Below the pieces are notes generated by a model. It was not told the DNA's origin, searched no databases, and saw nothing but the letters and a program-made list of their open reading frames with translations. The position numbers were made by a program, and so were the translations under genes. A DNA stretch of 64,000 nt from Bifidobacterium asteroides DSM 20089 (GTDB lineage Bacteria > Actinomycetota > Actinomycetes > Actinomycetales > Bifidobacteriaceae). The stretch is taken from assembly GCF_002715865.1 (NCBI RefSeq), contig NZ_CP017696.1, forward strand, positions 992,001-1,056,000, given 5' to 3'. How positions within the stretch are numbered: position 1 is the first letter of the stretch; each line of letters opens with the position of its first letter. Of this stretch, positions 35,542 to 44,799 are shown piece by piece.

Positions 35542-36996
35542 TTGACGTCCCCAACCAGAAAGATGGGTCTGCCCAACATCAAGGCGGGCAGGAACGGCAA
35601 GCCCCAGCACAGCGATGGGTTCCGCAGCAGCCACTCCCTGCGCACGGGCATCTGTCTGGCCCTCACCTTCGTTCTTTGCTTCCTGGCCTCTACGGTGGCG
35701 GCCTTCTGGACCGACATCAACGGTCACATGCACGTGCTCGAGCCCATCAGCCTGACCCAAGGCCATGGAACCCCTGAAGACATCTACAAGGGCAAAACCT
35801 TGAACGTCCTGGTACTGGGCCAGGACACCCGCGAGGGCAAGGGCAATTCGGTCCTGGGCGGCGGCGGGGATGACCTGGAGGAGAACCACCAGTCCGACAC
35901 GGCCATGGTGGTCCAGATCGCAGCCGACCGCTCATATGTGAACGTGGTCTCCATTCCCAGGGACTCCATCGTGAACGCACCGGCATGCGTCACCAGCAAG
36001 GGCGAGACCATTCCGGCCCGCCACCAGGTCATGTTCAACTCCATCTTCGCTGACGGCTACAACCAGGGCGGCGATGTGAATTCGGCCGCCAGCTGCTCCC
36101 TGTCCGCGGTCCAATCCCTGACCGGCCTGGACATCCAGCAGTTCGTGGTGGCCGACTTCAATGGATTCAAATCCATCATCGACGCCCTGGGCGGAGTGGA
36201 TATATGCATCCCCACGGATACCAAGGACACCTACACCGGCATTGACCTGAAGCAGGGCCTGCACCATCTTGACGGAACCCAGGCCACCGAGTACGCCCGT
36301 ATGCGCCACGGAACCGGCGCCGACGGATCAGACATCATGCGCACCACCCGTCAGCAGTACCTGGTCAAGAGCCTGGTCAACGAGGCCAAGACCGTCGATA
36401 TTTATTCAGACCTGCCCAAGGCCTACCGTCTGACCACCACCTCCCTGTCAACCCTGCAGCTGAGCGAGGGCCTGGGCAGCTTCCAGACCCTGCTGGGCCT
36501 GGGCAACTCGCTCAAGCATATAGACACTGCGCATATCTACGCCAGGACCATACCTGTCGAGGAATGGTCCCAGGACAGATACCGGGTGGTGTGGACTGAC
36601 GAGGCCGACACCATCTGGCGGCTGCTCCGGGAGGGGAAGCCCTTGACCCAGGCCAATGAGGCTGCAGAGTCGGCATCCTCATCGGACAAGCAGGCCGGCA
36701 ATAATCATGATGCCCGGAGCGACAAAACCTCACAGGGTTCCACCCGGACAAGAGGCAACGGCTCTGACACAGGGGACGGCACCCAATCCCCATCTGCGTC
36801 AGCCACCGCTCTGCCCAAGCCCGATCCCCGTACCGGACTGATCACCATGCCTGACAAGACCCTGATTGATCCGGACACGGGCGGAATCGTGGATCCGGAC
36901 GATGGAGCCATCAGGGACGCGAACACCGGACAGTACATCGGCATGGCGGACCGCTACCTGTTCGCTACAGTCTGTGCCGTTCCGGCGCAGAGATAG
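35542..36996 (+). CDS. LytR-CpsA-Psr family glycopolymer transferase (first copy)
   Basis: The 484-residue protein has a short cytoplasmic N-terminus, one membrane helix (LRTGICLALTFVLCFLASTVAAFW) and an extracytoplasmic LCP domain with LNVLVLGQDTREG, SDTAMVVQI, SIPRDSIV, INALGGV-like IIDALGGVDICI and ATEYARMRHGTG with conserved Arg/Asp residues. LCP enzymes attach teichoic-acid-like or polysaccharide chains to peptidoglycan. A Ser/Thr-rich tail follows. TTG at 35542 has GGAAGG upstream; ATG at 35563 is the alternative. Confidence 0.88.
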   Translation: MTSPTRKMGLPNIKAGRNGKPQHSDGFRSSHSLRTGICLALTFVLCFLASTVAAFWTDINGHMHVLEPISLTQGHGTPEDIYKGKTLNVLVLGQDTREGKGNSVLGGGGDDLEENHQSDTAMVVQIAADRSYVNVVSIPRDSIVNAPACVTSKGETIPARHQVMFNSIFADGYNQGGDVNSAASCSLSAVQSLTGLDIQQFVVADFNGFKSIIDALGGVDICIPTDTKDTYTGIDLKQGLHHLDGTQATEYARMRHGTGADGSDIMRTTRQQYLVKSLVNEAKTVDIYSDLPKAYRLTTTSLSTLQLSEGLGSFQTLLGLGNSLKHIDTAHIYARTIPVEEWSQDRYRVVWTDEADTIWRLLREGKPLTQANEAAESASSSDKQAGNNHDARSDKTSQGSTRTRGNGSDTGDGTQSPSASATALPKPDPRTGLITMPDKTLIDPDTGGIVDPDDGAIRDANTGQYIGMADRYLFATVCAVPAQR

Positions 36997-37066
36997 CCGA
37001 TTAAGCCCCCTGGAGTCATTCAGGCATGCTATTGCTTACCTAGTCGGCCAAAGGAAGGTTAAGGGT

Positions 37067-38329
37067 ATGCGGACTGGATCAGACCAGGGAGGACAAGGAC
37101 AGGAGCCTCCTAGCTTCATGCCCGCCGGACATCACCGTCCGGCGGCCGACCCCAGAGGCCCAGGTAGCGAGGCCAGACACGGCCATAGCCAGACTCCTCC
37201 CAGCTTCTCCCCCTCCTCCGGGACTGGGCATCAGCCGGCGCAGACCAGCAAAGCCCGGAAGGCCAGACGCACCAGCGGCTCCTCCAAGACCACACCCAAG
37301 CCAACGACCATGGCTGCACCTGTCGGAAACGACTGGAGCAGCAGAAGCGGCCGGAACATGCGCAACGGCACTGCCCTCGTCCGCAGACACCCCGTGCGCA
37401 GGTTCATAACCATTTCGCTGTTGGTCCTGCTGCTGGCACTGGTCGTGCTGGCGGGTGGAGGATGGTTCTGGATCAATGGCAAACTCACCCGCGACAAAAT
37501 GCTGACCGATGCCTCTGACTCAGTAGCCGACACCTGGCTCCTGCTGGGGTCGGACCAGCGCGACGGTTCTCCGGGAGCCGGACAGGATGACAGCATCACC
37601 GGCTTCCGCACCGATACCATCCTGGTGCTGACCAGGCCACGCCACGGAGCCGCATCCTTGATTTCAATCCCCCGGGACTCCTTGGTCAAGCAGGACGGGG
37701 ATTACATGAAAATCAACGCAGTGGCCTACACATCGGGCTACCGGGCCCTGACGGGTCAGATCGAGGACATCACCGGCCATAAGGTCAATCACGTGGCCCT
37801 GATTCGCTTCGGAGGCCTCAGTAAGGTGGTCGACGCTCTGGGCGGCGTCAGGCTTTGCTACGACGCAGACGTCAACGACCCCAAATCAGGCATGGTCTGG
37901 TCAAGTGGCTGCCATCAGGCTGACGGCAGTATGGCCCTGGCCTTCACCCGCATGCGCTACTCGGATCCCAAGGGGGATTTCGGGCGTGCCGAACGCCAGC
38001 GCCAGGCCATTTCGGCCATCGCCGCCAAGGCACTCAAGCCTTCGGTTATTCTCAATCCGGCTACGGCCGGCAAGGTCCTTTCGGCGGGGCTGGATGCCTT
38101 GGTGGTGGATGAGCGAACCAACCCCATAGATCTTGTGCGCATGGTCCTGGCCTTCCGTAGTGCCAGCGGCAGCAAGGGCGTCACCGGAAGCGTCTACTGG
38201 ACAGATCCCGACTACTATCCGGGCGGGGGTATAGGCTCCACCGTTCTGCTGGATCAAGCCCAGAACACCGATCTATTCAACCAACTGGCCCAGGGTAGCC
38301 ATGCCCCAGGAACCGTCGGTGGCATGTAG
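37067..38329 (+). CDS. LytR-CpsA-Psr family glycopolymer transferase (second copy)
   Basis: The 420-residue protein is a paralogue of the preceding gene. A long Pro/Ser/Lys-rich cytoplasmic part of about 110 residues precedes a membrane helix (FITISLLVLLLALVVLAGGGWFW) and an LCP domain (TWLLLGSDQRDGS, FRTDTILVL, ISIPRDSLV, VDALGGVRLCYD, ALAFTRMRYSDPKGDFGRAERQR). The Arg and Asp residues of the active site are kept. GGAAGG before the ATG at 37067 fixes the start; the frame continues upstream through the first LCP gene only as a shadow. Confidence 0.88.
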   Translation: MRTGSDQGGQGQEPPSFMPAGHHRPAADPRGPGSEARHGHSQTPPSFSPSSGTGHQPAQTSKARKARRTSGSSKTTPKPTTMAAPVGNDWSSRSGRNMRNGTALVRRHPVRRFITISLLVLLLALVVLAGGGWFWINGKLTRDKMLTDASDSVADTWLLLGSDQRDGSPGAGQDDSITGFRTDTILVLTRPRHGAASLISIPRDSLVKQDGDYMKINAVAYTSGYRALTGQIEDITGHKVNHVALIRFGGLSKVVDALGGVRLCYDADVNDPKSGMVWSSGCHQADGSMALAFTRMRYSDPKGDFGRAERQRQAISAIAAKALKPSVILNPATAGKVLSAGLDALVVDERTNPIDLVRMVLAFRSASGSKGVTGSVYWTDPDYYPGGGIGSTVLLDQAQNTDLFNQLAQGSHAPGTVGGM

Positions 38330-38386
38330 CATCCACCACCAATCCCAGCCACATTCCACATTCGACCACATGCCAGGTTTACCCTG

Positions 38387-40393
38387 GTGCTCCACAGTCA
38401 GACCCTTCATGCTGAAGACATGATAAAGGCCTATTCATCAGCACATGCATTTCCGTTGTCTACCGCCGGGCCGAGAGTCGCGGACAAGGCTGCTGATGGC
38501 GATTGGCACCCTGCTGGCATCAAAGAGCGAAAATCCAAACGGGGAAGGGCCCAGGTCATTCTGACCTTGGTTGCCCAAACGGCTCCAGCACTGGCCCAGG
38601 CGGGCATGATCTGGTACGTGGTCGGCCAGGGCCGCTGGATGTTGCTTCTCCTCTTGCTACCCAGCCTGACAGGTACCCTGGCCATGGTGCTTTTGAGCCT
38701 GTTGCGAACGCATCGTCAGCCATCGCAATCTCTCCCCGCCCAGGCACAATTGGAATACGGCATAGCATCGAATCGTGCATCCCCATCGACAAGCACGGAG
38801 GACCAGACACAACGGAATCTGACTGAGCTGGCCTCCTACCCAGGCCCTCGGCTTGAATCCCGACTGTTGGGATCGGGGGCTTCGGGGGCACACGGCCTGC
38901 TCTGGCAGGGCATCGTCCATGCCTGGCTTGCCACATCCGGGAAGACGGCACCGGCAGTCATCGGTGTCCGTCCTGATCACAGTCCGCTGGTCATCGATCT
39001 GCCACGCGACGGACCCCACGCTCTGGTGGCAGGCACCACCGGATCAGGCAAGTCGGTCTTCCTGCAGACCTGGTGTCTGGCCCTGGCCGCCAGTCAGCCT
39101 CCGGACAGGCTCAATCTGGTCCTACTGGACTTCAAGGGCGGTGCCGGATTCGGCCTGTTGGCCCGTCTGCCGCACACTGTGGGCTGCGTGACCAATCTTG
39201 ATCTGGATCGGGCCGTACGGGCCCTGAACGGCCTTCAGCGGGAGCTGGAACGCCGCCAGCGCCTGGTTGCCAGAGCAGGAGTGGAAGACACAGCCCTGAT
39301 GACCGACCCACCGGCGCGACTGGTGGTGGTCATCGACGAGTTCCAGACCCTGCGCCAACTCCTGCCTGACTATCTGGACAGGCTGACTTCGTTGGCCTCC
39401 CAGGGCAGGTCCCTGGGCATGAATCTGGTGGCCTGCACCCAGCAGACCATGGGGCAGGTCAACGCTCAAATGCGGGCCAATATGAACCTGGGAATCTGTC
39501 TGCGAGTACGGGACCCCCTGCAATCCAGGGAGTTGCTGGGCTCCTCCTGCGCTACAGCGATTGACCCTTCCTGCCCTGGTATGGGCTTTCTGGAGCATGG
39601 CCTAGGCCCGCAAGCCTTCCGCACCTGCCCAGCGGCTGACCCGCAGACCCTGGTTGGCCAGATCATCAAGGCCAGTCGCTTCTGCGACAACCGACCGCCG
39701 GCGCCGCTCTTCTCCCCTCCCTTGCCAGAACATGATCCGGCCTGCGGAAAGATCCTCTGGCAGTCGGGACGGCCTCTGATACCCCTGGGACACATGGATG
39801 ACGGTGTTCTGCTCCATCTCTACCGCCTGCCGCTCAAAGGCCATACGGCCCTGATCGGACCGCCAGGGCGAGGCAAGAGCACCCTGCTGGCCCTTCTGAC
39901 TCGTTCCCTGCTCACCCTGCTGAAGCCGGGAGCCCGACCAGAACCAAACTTCGATCTGCGCATCACACGTCGAGGCGCCCACAGCTACAGCAGCCGGGAC
40001 TTCCCGGGTCCGGTGCCGGCACCTCCTCATGGCCGGCAGGGTGACGGCCGTGGGCTGGTTTGGATTCTTGACGATGCCCAGGATCTGCTGGATCCGCTCT
40101 GCCAGGATCCTCTGGCCTCGCTTTTGCGTGAGGCTCTGGGACAAGGGGGCACCACGGTGGTTCTGGCCGTGGACACAGCCAGCGCCCTACGCAGACCTGA
40201 GCGTTTCAGCCGTCGTCTGGTGTTCCCCTGTGGCGAACGCGGAGCCGACCTGGCGGCTGGCATCCCCGCCGATCAGCTGGCCAACCTGTCCACTCGGGCC
40301 AGTGCCATTCCTGGACGGTGTCTGGTTCTGGAGGGGGGTCTCGCCATTCCGCTACAGGTGTTCTCTTTAGCCGTAAAACAAATGAACCCTTGA
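38387..40393 (+). CDS. FtsK/SpoIIIE-EssC-like membrane ATPase, isolated
   Basis: The 668-residue protein has two N-terminal membrane helices (about residues 55-78 and 84-106) and two ATPase domains. The first has Walker A GTTGSGKS (216-223) and Walker B VVVIDEF (313-319); the second has GPPGRGKST (491-499) and WILDDAQD (559-566). This layout fits a shortened EccC/EssC-type secretion ATPase more than chromosome-translocating FtsK, which has one ATPase domain and a gamma domain. No WXG100, EccB or EccD gene lies nearby. The GTG at 38387 is tentative; ATG 38420 is possible. Confidence 0.8.
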   Translation: MLHSQTLHAEDMIKAYSSAHAFPLSTAGPRVADKAADGDWHPAGIKERKSKRGRAQVILTLVAQTAPALAQAGMIWYVVGQGRWMLLLLLLPSLTGTLAMVLLSLLRTHRQPSQSLPAQAQLEYGIASNRASPSTSTEDQTQRNLTELASYPGPRLESRLLGSGASGAHGLLWQGIVHAWLATSGKTAPAVIGVRPDHSPLVIDLPRDGPHALVAGTTGSGKSVFLQTWCLALAASQPPDRLNLVLLDFKGGAGFGLLARLPHTVGCVTNLDLDRAVRALNGLQRELERRQRLVARAGVEDTALMTDPPARLVVVIDEFQTLRQLLPDYLDRLTSLASQGRSLGMNLVACTQQTMGQVNAQMRANMNLGICLRVRDPLQSRELLGSSCATAIDPSCPGMGFLEHGLGPQAFRTCPAADPQTLVGQIIKASRFCDNRPPAPLFSPPLPEHDPACGKILWQSGRPLIPLGHMDDGVLLHLYRLPLKGHTALIGPPGRGKSTLLALLTRSLLTLLKPGARPEPNFDLRITRRGAHSYSSRDFPGPVPAPPHGRQGDGRGLVWILDDAQDLLDPLCQDPLASLLREALGQGGTTVVLAVDTASALRRPERFSRRLVFPCGERGADLAAGIPADQLANLSTRASAIPGRCLVLEGGLAIPLQVFSLAVKQMNP

Positions 40394-40470
40394 AAAAAGT
40401 CACTCATCGTGCTTATCTTGCATAGGGTAGTGATAAAGCATCGATAAAAACTTCTTGGAGGCTTAGGTAG

Positions 40471-40749
40471 ATGAGTAATGCGTTTGATTGGCGCGCCAAG
40501 GCTGCTTGCCGTGACAAGGACCCTGAGCTGTTCTTCCCCGTCGGCAACACCGGTGCAGCCTATCAGCAGATCGAGGAGGCCAAGGCTGTCTGCAGGACCT
40601 GCAAGGTCATTGACGCCTGTCTGAAGTGCGCACTGGACACCAATCAGGATTACGGTGTCTGGGGCGGGCTGAGCGAGGACGAACGCAGGGCTCTGAAGCG
40701 CCGGGCCATGCGCGCGCGCAGGTCCCAGGCCATGCAGATGCAGTCCTGA
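40471..40749 (+). CDS. whiB1: WhiB-family regulator, WhiB1-like
   Basis: The 92-residue protein has the full WhiB layout: Cys in AACRDKDPELFFPVG, then VCRTCKVIDAC, the GVWGG turn, and a basic tail (RRALKRRAMRARRSQ). It probably carries a nitric-oxide-sensitive 4Fe-4S cluster, as known for WhiB1. It faces pdtaS tail to tail, an arrangement also known around whiB1 in mycobacteria. TTGGAGG lies before the ATG. A terminator follows. Confidence 0.92.
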   Translation: MSNAFDWRAKAACRDKDPELFFPVGNTGAAYQQIEEAKAVCRTCKVIDACLKCALDTNQDYGVWGGLSEDERRALKRRAMRARRSQAMQMQS

Positions 40750-40776
40750 ATCCTTCTCGATTGCGCCAAACAGCAG

Positions 40777-40812
40777 AGGGGCGATGGCTTGATGCCACCG
40801 CCCCTTTCTTTT
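40777..40812 (+). terminator. Intrinsic terminator of whiB1
   Basis: AGGGGCGATGGC pairs with GCCACCGCCCCT (one A-C mismatch, 5-base loop, 40777-40804) and is followed by TTCTTTTCC. It lies between whiB1 and the convergent pdtaS. Confidence 0.85.
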
Positions 40813-40878
40813 CCTGAAATGCAACCTTCGGTTACAGTCTTCCTGACTACAAGGTGCCCCGTTTGAAAGTACCCTGCA

Positions 40879-42378
40879 TCACACGTCCTGGGCCACGCGC
40901 AGCTTGATGTTGATGACCACCCGGGTGCCACCATCCCGGCGGGGTTCCCACTTGACCGTGCCCCCGAAGTCGTTGGTGACGAAGGTGTTGATGATCTGCG
41001 TGCCCAGCCCGGACCCGGTGGAACGAGCCTGACCCTGATCCGATTCGGTGCTGTAGCCGTTTCCGTCATCCTCGACCACCACGTTGAGGTTGTTGCCGCC
41101 CCGGCCCACAGATATGGTGATATGCCCTTCGTCACGGCCCTCAAAGCCGTGCTCGACCGCGTTGTTGACCAGCTCGGTCAGCACCAGGGACAGGGGGGTG
41201 GCATCCTGCGCGGGCATCATCCCGAACTTGCCCACGTAGGAGATGGTGATGTGCTGGTCGCTGGTGGTGGCCAGGTCCACGCTCATCTTCAGTAGGTTGG
41301 CGATCACCTTGTCGAAGTCCACAATCTCGTCGGCGGTCTGGCTGAGGCCCTCATGAACCACGGCGATGGTCTGGACGCGGCGCTGGGCCTCCTCCAGCTC
41401 CTTGCGGACTTCGTCGGACTTGGTGCGCCGGGCCTGCAACCTCAGCAGGGCCGACACGGCCTGAAGGTTGTTCTTGACACGGTGGTGAATCTCGGAGATG
41501 GTGGCGTCCTTGGTCTGCAGCTCCTTCTCCCTACGGCGCAGCTCGGTCACGTCCCGGCAGAGCACAATGGCGCCGGTCCTGCCCTGCTTGCCATACAGGG
41601 GCAAGGAGCGCATGGAGACGGCCGACCCGTTGGCGTCCAGCTCCGAGTCCACGGCCGCCTTGCCCGACAGGACCAGTGGCAGGGAGTCGGGCACCGGATC
41701 GTTCTCCTTGAGCAGGGAGGTGCCGATCTCGCTCAGGTACTGACCAATCATGGTCTCCACCGAGCCCAGCCTGCGGAAGCAACTGATGGCATTTGGCGAG
41801 GCGTAGCGCACCACGCCGCTTGCCGTCAACACAAAGAAGCCGTCGGCCACCCTGGCGTTGTGCCGCTGGTTGAGCACCGAATCCGCGTAGGGGAACTCGC
41901 CGCGGGTGATCATCTCGAAGAGCTCCTTGCCCGCATTGATGCTCTCGCTCTCATAGCGGCCATTGGATTCACGGGTGGCCATGTTGGTCTCGCGGACCAC
42001 CAGGCCCAGGGTTTTGCCCTGGTGTCGGATAGGGGCGTAGACGTCGCAGACCGTGGCGCGGCCGATGGTGCGCAGCTTGTTGGACCGCAGCACCCCCTTG
42101 GACCGCATGGCCGCATCCAGCTCCTCACGTCGGTCCGCCGGGAAGTGCTCCCCCACCACATCCTCGGTGCGCAGGGACATGACCGTGGAGGGTCGGCACT
42201 GCTCGGCCACGGTGAACTCCCCCTCGCCGGTACGCAGCAGGAGCAGCAGGTCCGCAAAGCTCAGATCGGCGATGACCTGCCAGTCGGCCACCAGGTGGTG
42301 GAGCCACTCACGGTCCTCCTCATTGCAGTCGTCGCAGGATGCCAGAATCTCGGAAAAATCAGCCATGCCCTCCATCAT
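40879..42378 (-). CDS. pdtaS: PdtaS-like sensor histidine kinase
   Basis: The 499-residue kinase has no membrane segment. It begins with a GAF-like domain, followed by a PAS domain (ARVADGFFVLTASGVVRYASPNA) and a HisKA_2/HWE-like domain with EIHHRVKNNLQAVSALLRLQARR (phospho-acceptor His) and an HATPase (VLTELVNNAVEHGFEG, GSGLGTQIINTFV). This is the architecture of PdtaS, which phosphorylates the ANTAR regulator PdtaR, encoded here at 11072. The start may be 42378 or 42366; the latter has GGAGGG but at short spacing. Confidence 0.92.
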   Translation of the reverse strand: MMEGMADFSEILASCDDCNEEDREWLHHLVADWQVIADLSFADLLLLLRTGEGEFTVAEQCRPSTVMSLRTEDVVGEHFPADRREELDAAMRSKGVLRSNKLRTIGRATVCDVYAPIRHQGKTLGLVVRETNMATRESNGRYESESINAGKELFEMITRGEFPYADSVLNQRHNARVADGFFVLTASGVVRYASPNAISCFRRLGSVETMIGQYLSEIGTSLLKENDPVPDSLPLVLSGKAAVDSELDANGSAVSMRSLPLYGKQGRTGAIVLCRDVTELRRREKELQTKDATISEIHHRVKNNLQAVSALLRLQARRTKSDEVRKELEEAQRRVQTIAVVHEGLSQTADEIVDFDKVIANLLKMSVDLATTSDQHITISYVGKFGMMPAQDATPLSLVLTELVNNAVEHGFEGRDEGHITISVGRGGNNLNVVVEDDGNGYSTESDQGQARSTGSGLGTQIINTFVTNDFGGTVKWEPRRDGGTRVVINIKLRVAQDV

Positions 42379-42534
42379 ACAAAGGGCCCTGGGAAGCAGA
42401 CAGGCGGGTCATGCCAAGGGCGATGATGACATGCGCGTCCGATACACAGGTCTGGGGTAGGGTGGTTCACGGATGTTTCACCCCTGCGATCCGACCCGAC
42501 AGGCCGGAACCAGTCAAGGGGCCAAGGGAGGGCC

Positions 42535-43455
42535 ATGGCAACCAGGACCAGCGAGGACGGCAGATCGTCCGAGGATCAGGAGGTCGATCCCGATCTCGAG
42601 CGCCGTCGCCAGCAGCGCCGCCAGGAGCTGACCTACCTGCGCCGGGATGCAGAGGTGGCCCACGAGGCCCATCTGCAGGCCCGGGCCGATGCGGTGCGTG
42701 CCAAGGCCAAGGCCAAGGCTGCACGGATCCTGGCCAAGGCTGAGATCAAGGCCTCACGAATCGAGGGAATCCCCGACATGGAGATCGAACGCAAGGTCCG
42801 TCTGGATGTGCACGGCCGTCCCAAGCCCCTCTTGCGCGGCTGGATCCACGCCGTGGCCGCCCCACTGGCCCTGGCCGCCGGCATCGTGCTGATCTGCCTG
42901 GCCCACGGCACCGGCCTCAAGCTGGCCTGTGCGGTCTTCATGGTCGCCTCACTGGCGCTCTTCGGCAACTCGGCCCTCTACCACCTGGGCGACTGGACCC
43001 CGGGTACCACGGACGTGCTGCGCCGCCTGGACCACGTCAACATCTTCCTGCTCATCGCCGGCACCTACACGCCGATCTCCTTCGCACTGGACCCCTTCTG
43101 GCGGCGGATCATCATCCTGGGCATGTGGGGGGCCAGCCTGGTGGCCATGATCGTCCACGTCTTCTGGATCGAGGCTCCCCGCTGGCTCTACACCCTGGTC
43201 TACGTGGTCTTCGGAGTCTCGGGTGTAGGTTTCCTGAAGCTCTTCTGGGACTCCCCCATGGCCGGTCCGCCCGTGGTATGGCTGATCGTAGCCGGCGGCC
43301 TGGCCTACATCCTGGGGGCTGTGGTCTACGGGCTGCGCCGACCGGACCCCTGGCCTCGGGTCTTCGGCTTCCACGAGCTCTTCCACTGCGGGACGGTCAT
43401 CGGCTACGCCTGCCACATCGTGGCCATCTACCTGGTGGTCTGCAACCTACGCTGA
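42535..43455 (+). CDS. Hemolysin III/PAQR family membrane protein with coiled-coil N-terminus
   Basis: The 306-residue protein has an N-terminal charged coiled coil of about 90 residues rich in Arg, Ala and Lys, which most family members lack, followed by seven membrane segments. The PAQR/HlyIII motifs are seen: NSALYHLGDW, RLDHVNIFLLIAGTYTP and a C-terminal FGFHELFHCGTVIGYACH with the metal-binding histidines. Function in bacteria is not settled. GGAGGGCC lies upstream of the ATG. Confidence 0.87.
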   Translation: MATRTSEDGRSSEDQEVDPDLERRRQQRRQELTYLRRDAEVAHEAHLQARADAVRAKAKAKAARILAKAEIKASRIEGIPDMEIERKVRLDVHGRPKPLLRGWIHAVAAPLALAAGIVLICLAHGTGLKLACAVFMVASLALFGNSALYHLGDWTPGTTDVLRRLDHVNIFLLIAGTYTPISFALDPFWRRIIILGMWGASLVAMIVHVFWIEAPRWLYTLVYVVFGVSGVGFLKLFWDSPMAGPPVVWLIVAGGLAYILGAVVYGLRRPDPWPRVFGFHELFHCGTVIGYACHIVAIYLVVCNLR

Positions 43456-43606
43456 GAGCAACTCTCCAGTTGAACCGCCTTTTCAACAAGGACAATGGGC
43501 CAGGATCAAGAATCAAGCAGTCACCCATAGACGAAGCCGCCCTCCGTCGACGATGGCGGGGAGCGGCTTCATTCAGGTCGGGTCGGGACAGTAAGGGGTG
43601 GTCCCG

Positions 43607-44086
43607 CTACTTGAGGGGCCTGGCATCCTTGACGGTGACCGAGATGTCCTTGCCATTGGGTGCCTTGTAGGTCACGGTCTGGCCCTTCTTGGCACCCATA
43701 AGTGCCGCCCCAATGGGCGACTCGGGGCTGATGACGTCATAGTCGGTTGCCACGGTCAGATCCCTGGAGCCCAGCACATAGACCATTTCGTTGCCGGCCA
43801 TGGTCAGGGTCACCAGCGAGCCATTGCCCACCGTGCCCGCCTTGGGGGCCTTGAGGATCTTGGCATTGCGAAGCTTGACGATCAGCTCGTTGATCCGCCC
43901 CTCGTTCTTGCCCTGCTCCTCGCGGGCAGCCTGATAGCCGCCGTTCTCGCTCAGATCGCCCTCGGCCCGAGCAGCCGCGATGCGTTCGGTGATCTCGTCG
44001 CGGTACTCGCCCTGACGGTGATCAAGCTCCTCCTTCAGTTTGTCGTAAGCAGCCTGTGTCAGCAGAATCGTCTTTTCCTCAGCCAT
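43607..44086 (-). CDS. greA: Transcription elongation factor GreA
   Basis: GreA rescues backtracked RNA polymerase by stimulating cleavage of the transcript end. The 159-residue protein has the N-terminal coiled coil with the acidic tip (AARAEGDLSENGGYQAAREEQG) and a C-terminal FKBP-like fold ending in SPIGAALMGAKKGQTVTYKAPNG. Length and motif order are normal. GGAGGAATCAC precedes the ATG. It lies downstream of the FKBP gene, separated by a terminator. Confidence 0.97.
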   Translation of the reverse strand: MAEEKTILLTQAAYDKLKEELDHRQGEYRDEITERIAAARAEGDLSENGGYQAAREEQGKNEGRINELIVKLRNAKILKAPKAGTVGNGSLVTLTMAGNEMVYVLGSRDLTVATDYDVISPESPIGAALMGAKKGQTVTYKAPNGKDISVTVKDARPLK

Positions 44087-44150
44087 GTGATTCCTCCTTG
44101 TTTAATGCACTTGTCTCTTGGCCCGACCTGAACTGCAAAGTCAAGGGTAT

Positions 44151-44179
44151 GAAAAAGGCGCCGGCCCTCACCGGCGCCT
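44151..44179 (-). terminator. Intrinsic terminator of the FKBP gene
   Basis: AGGCGCCGG and CCGGCGCCT form a 9-bp stem (44156-44164 with 44171-44179, 6-base loop); on the minus strand the stem is followed by TTTTTC. It lies between the FKBP gene and greA. Confidence 0.85.
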
Positions 44180-44191
44180 GGAGACCCCTGT

Positions 44192-44599
44192 CTACCGTGT
44201 CGATATGATGTCGATCACGAAAACCAGGGTATCGTCGCCGCCGATGCCGGCCTGGGGCATCCCCTGACGACCATATCCGTACTCCGGCGGAATGGAGACC
44301 ACCAACCTGGACCCCACGTTGTGGCCAGGCACCGTCTGGTCCCAGCCGCGAATGATCTGCCCCACGCCGATGCCGAAGCTGGCCGGCTGATGACGCTGGA
44401 AGCTGGAGTCGAAGACCTGATCCGAACCCCAAACGACACCGTGATAGTTGACGGTGACGGTATCGCCCTTGCGAACGACAGGTCCGTCCCCCTCGACCAG
44501 CTCCACGGCGCGCAGCCCGCTGGGCGCCGGACCATGGAAGGTTATGGTCGGCGTGGCGCCGAATTCGGCGTTCACCTCGGGCATGGATTGGTCACTCAT
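44192..44599 (-). CDS. FKBP-type peptidyl-prolyl isomerase
   Basis: The 135-residue protein is a single FKBP domain: GDTVTVNYHGVVWGSDQVFDSSFQR, the isomerase-site segment FGIGVGQIIRGWDQTVPGHNVGSRLVVSIPPEYGYG and the C-terminal TLVFVIDIIS. It has no signal peptide, so it is cytoplasmic. GGAGTT lies before the ATG at 44599; the open frame continuing to 44785 only translates the tRNA-Leu gene. Confidence 0.93.
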   Translation of the reverse strand: MSDQSMPEVNAEFGATPTITFHGPAPSGLRAVELVEGDGPVVRKGDTVTVNYHGVVWGSDQVFDSSFQRHQPASFGIGVGQIIRGWDQTVPGHNVGSRLVVSIPPEYGYGRQGMPQAGIGGDDTLVFVIDIISTR

Positions 44600-44689
44600 G
44601 ACAACTCCTTTGGTTTTCTTGCGTACCAGAGTATCGGTTCGTCGGCCGGGTGACAAGTCGCGACACTGCCGCCCAAGCCGATGAGGCCT

Positions 44690-44775
44690 TGGTGCCCCGG
44701 GTGGGAATCGAACCCACAAGCCGGTGAAGGCGGCGGATTTTAAGTCCGATGCGTATACCATTTCGCCACCGGGGC
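44690..44775 (-). tRNA. tRNA-Leu(UAA), class II with encoded CCA
   Basis: Reverse-complemented, the acceptor GCCCCGG pairs with CCGGGGC, the anticodon loop is CTTAAAA (anticodon TAA), there is a long variable arm (about 14 bases, CCGCC...GGC), the T arm is GTGGG/CCCAC and the discriminator is A. CCA is encoded at 44690-44692. This is a normal tRNA-Leu shape, in contrast to the one at 11768. Confidence 0.96.
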
Positions 44776-44799
44776 CGTAACCCATAACGCCTTAGTATA

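Noticed and set aside
44600-44785. N-terminal extension of the FKBP protein to 44785
   Set aside because: It would translate the tRNA-Leu(UAA) gene; ATG 44599 has a good ribosome binding site.
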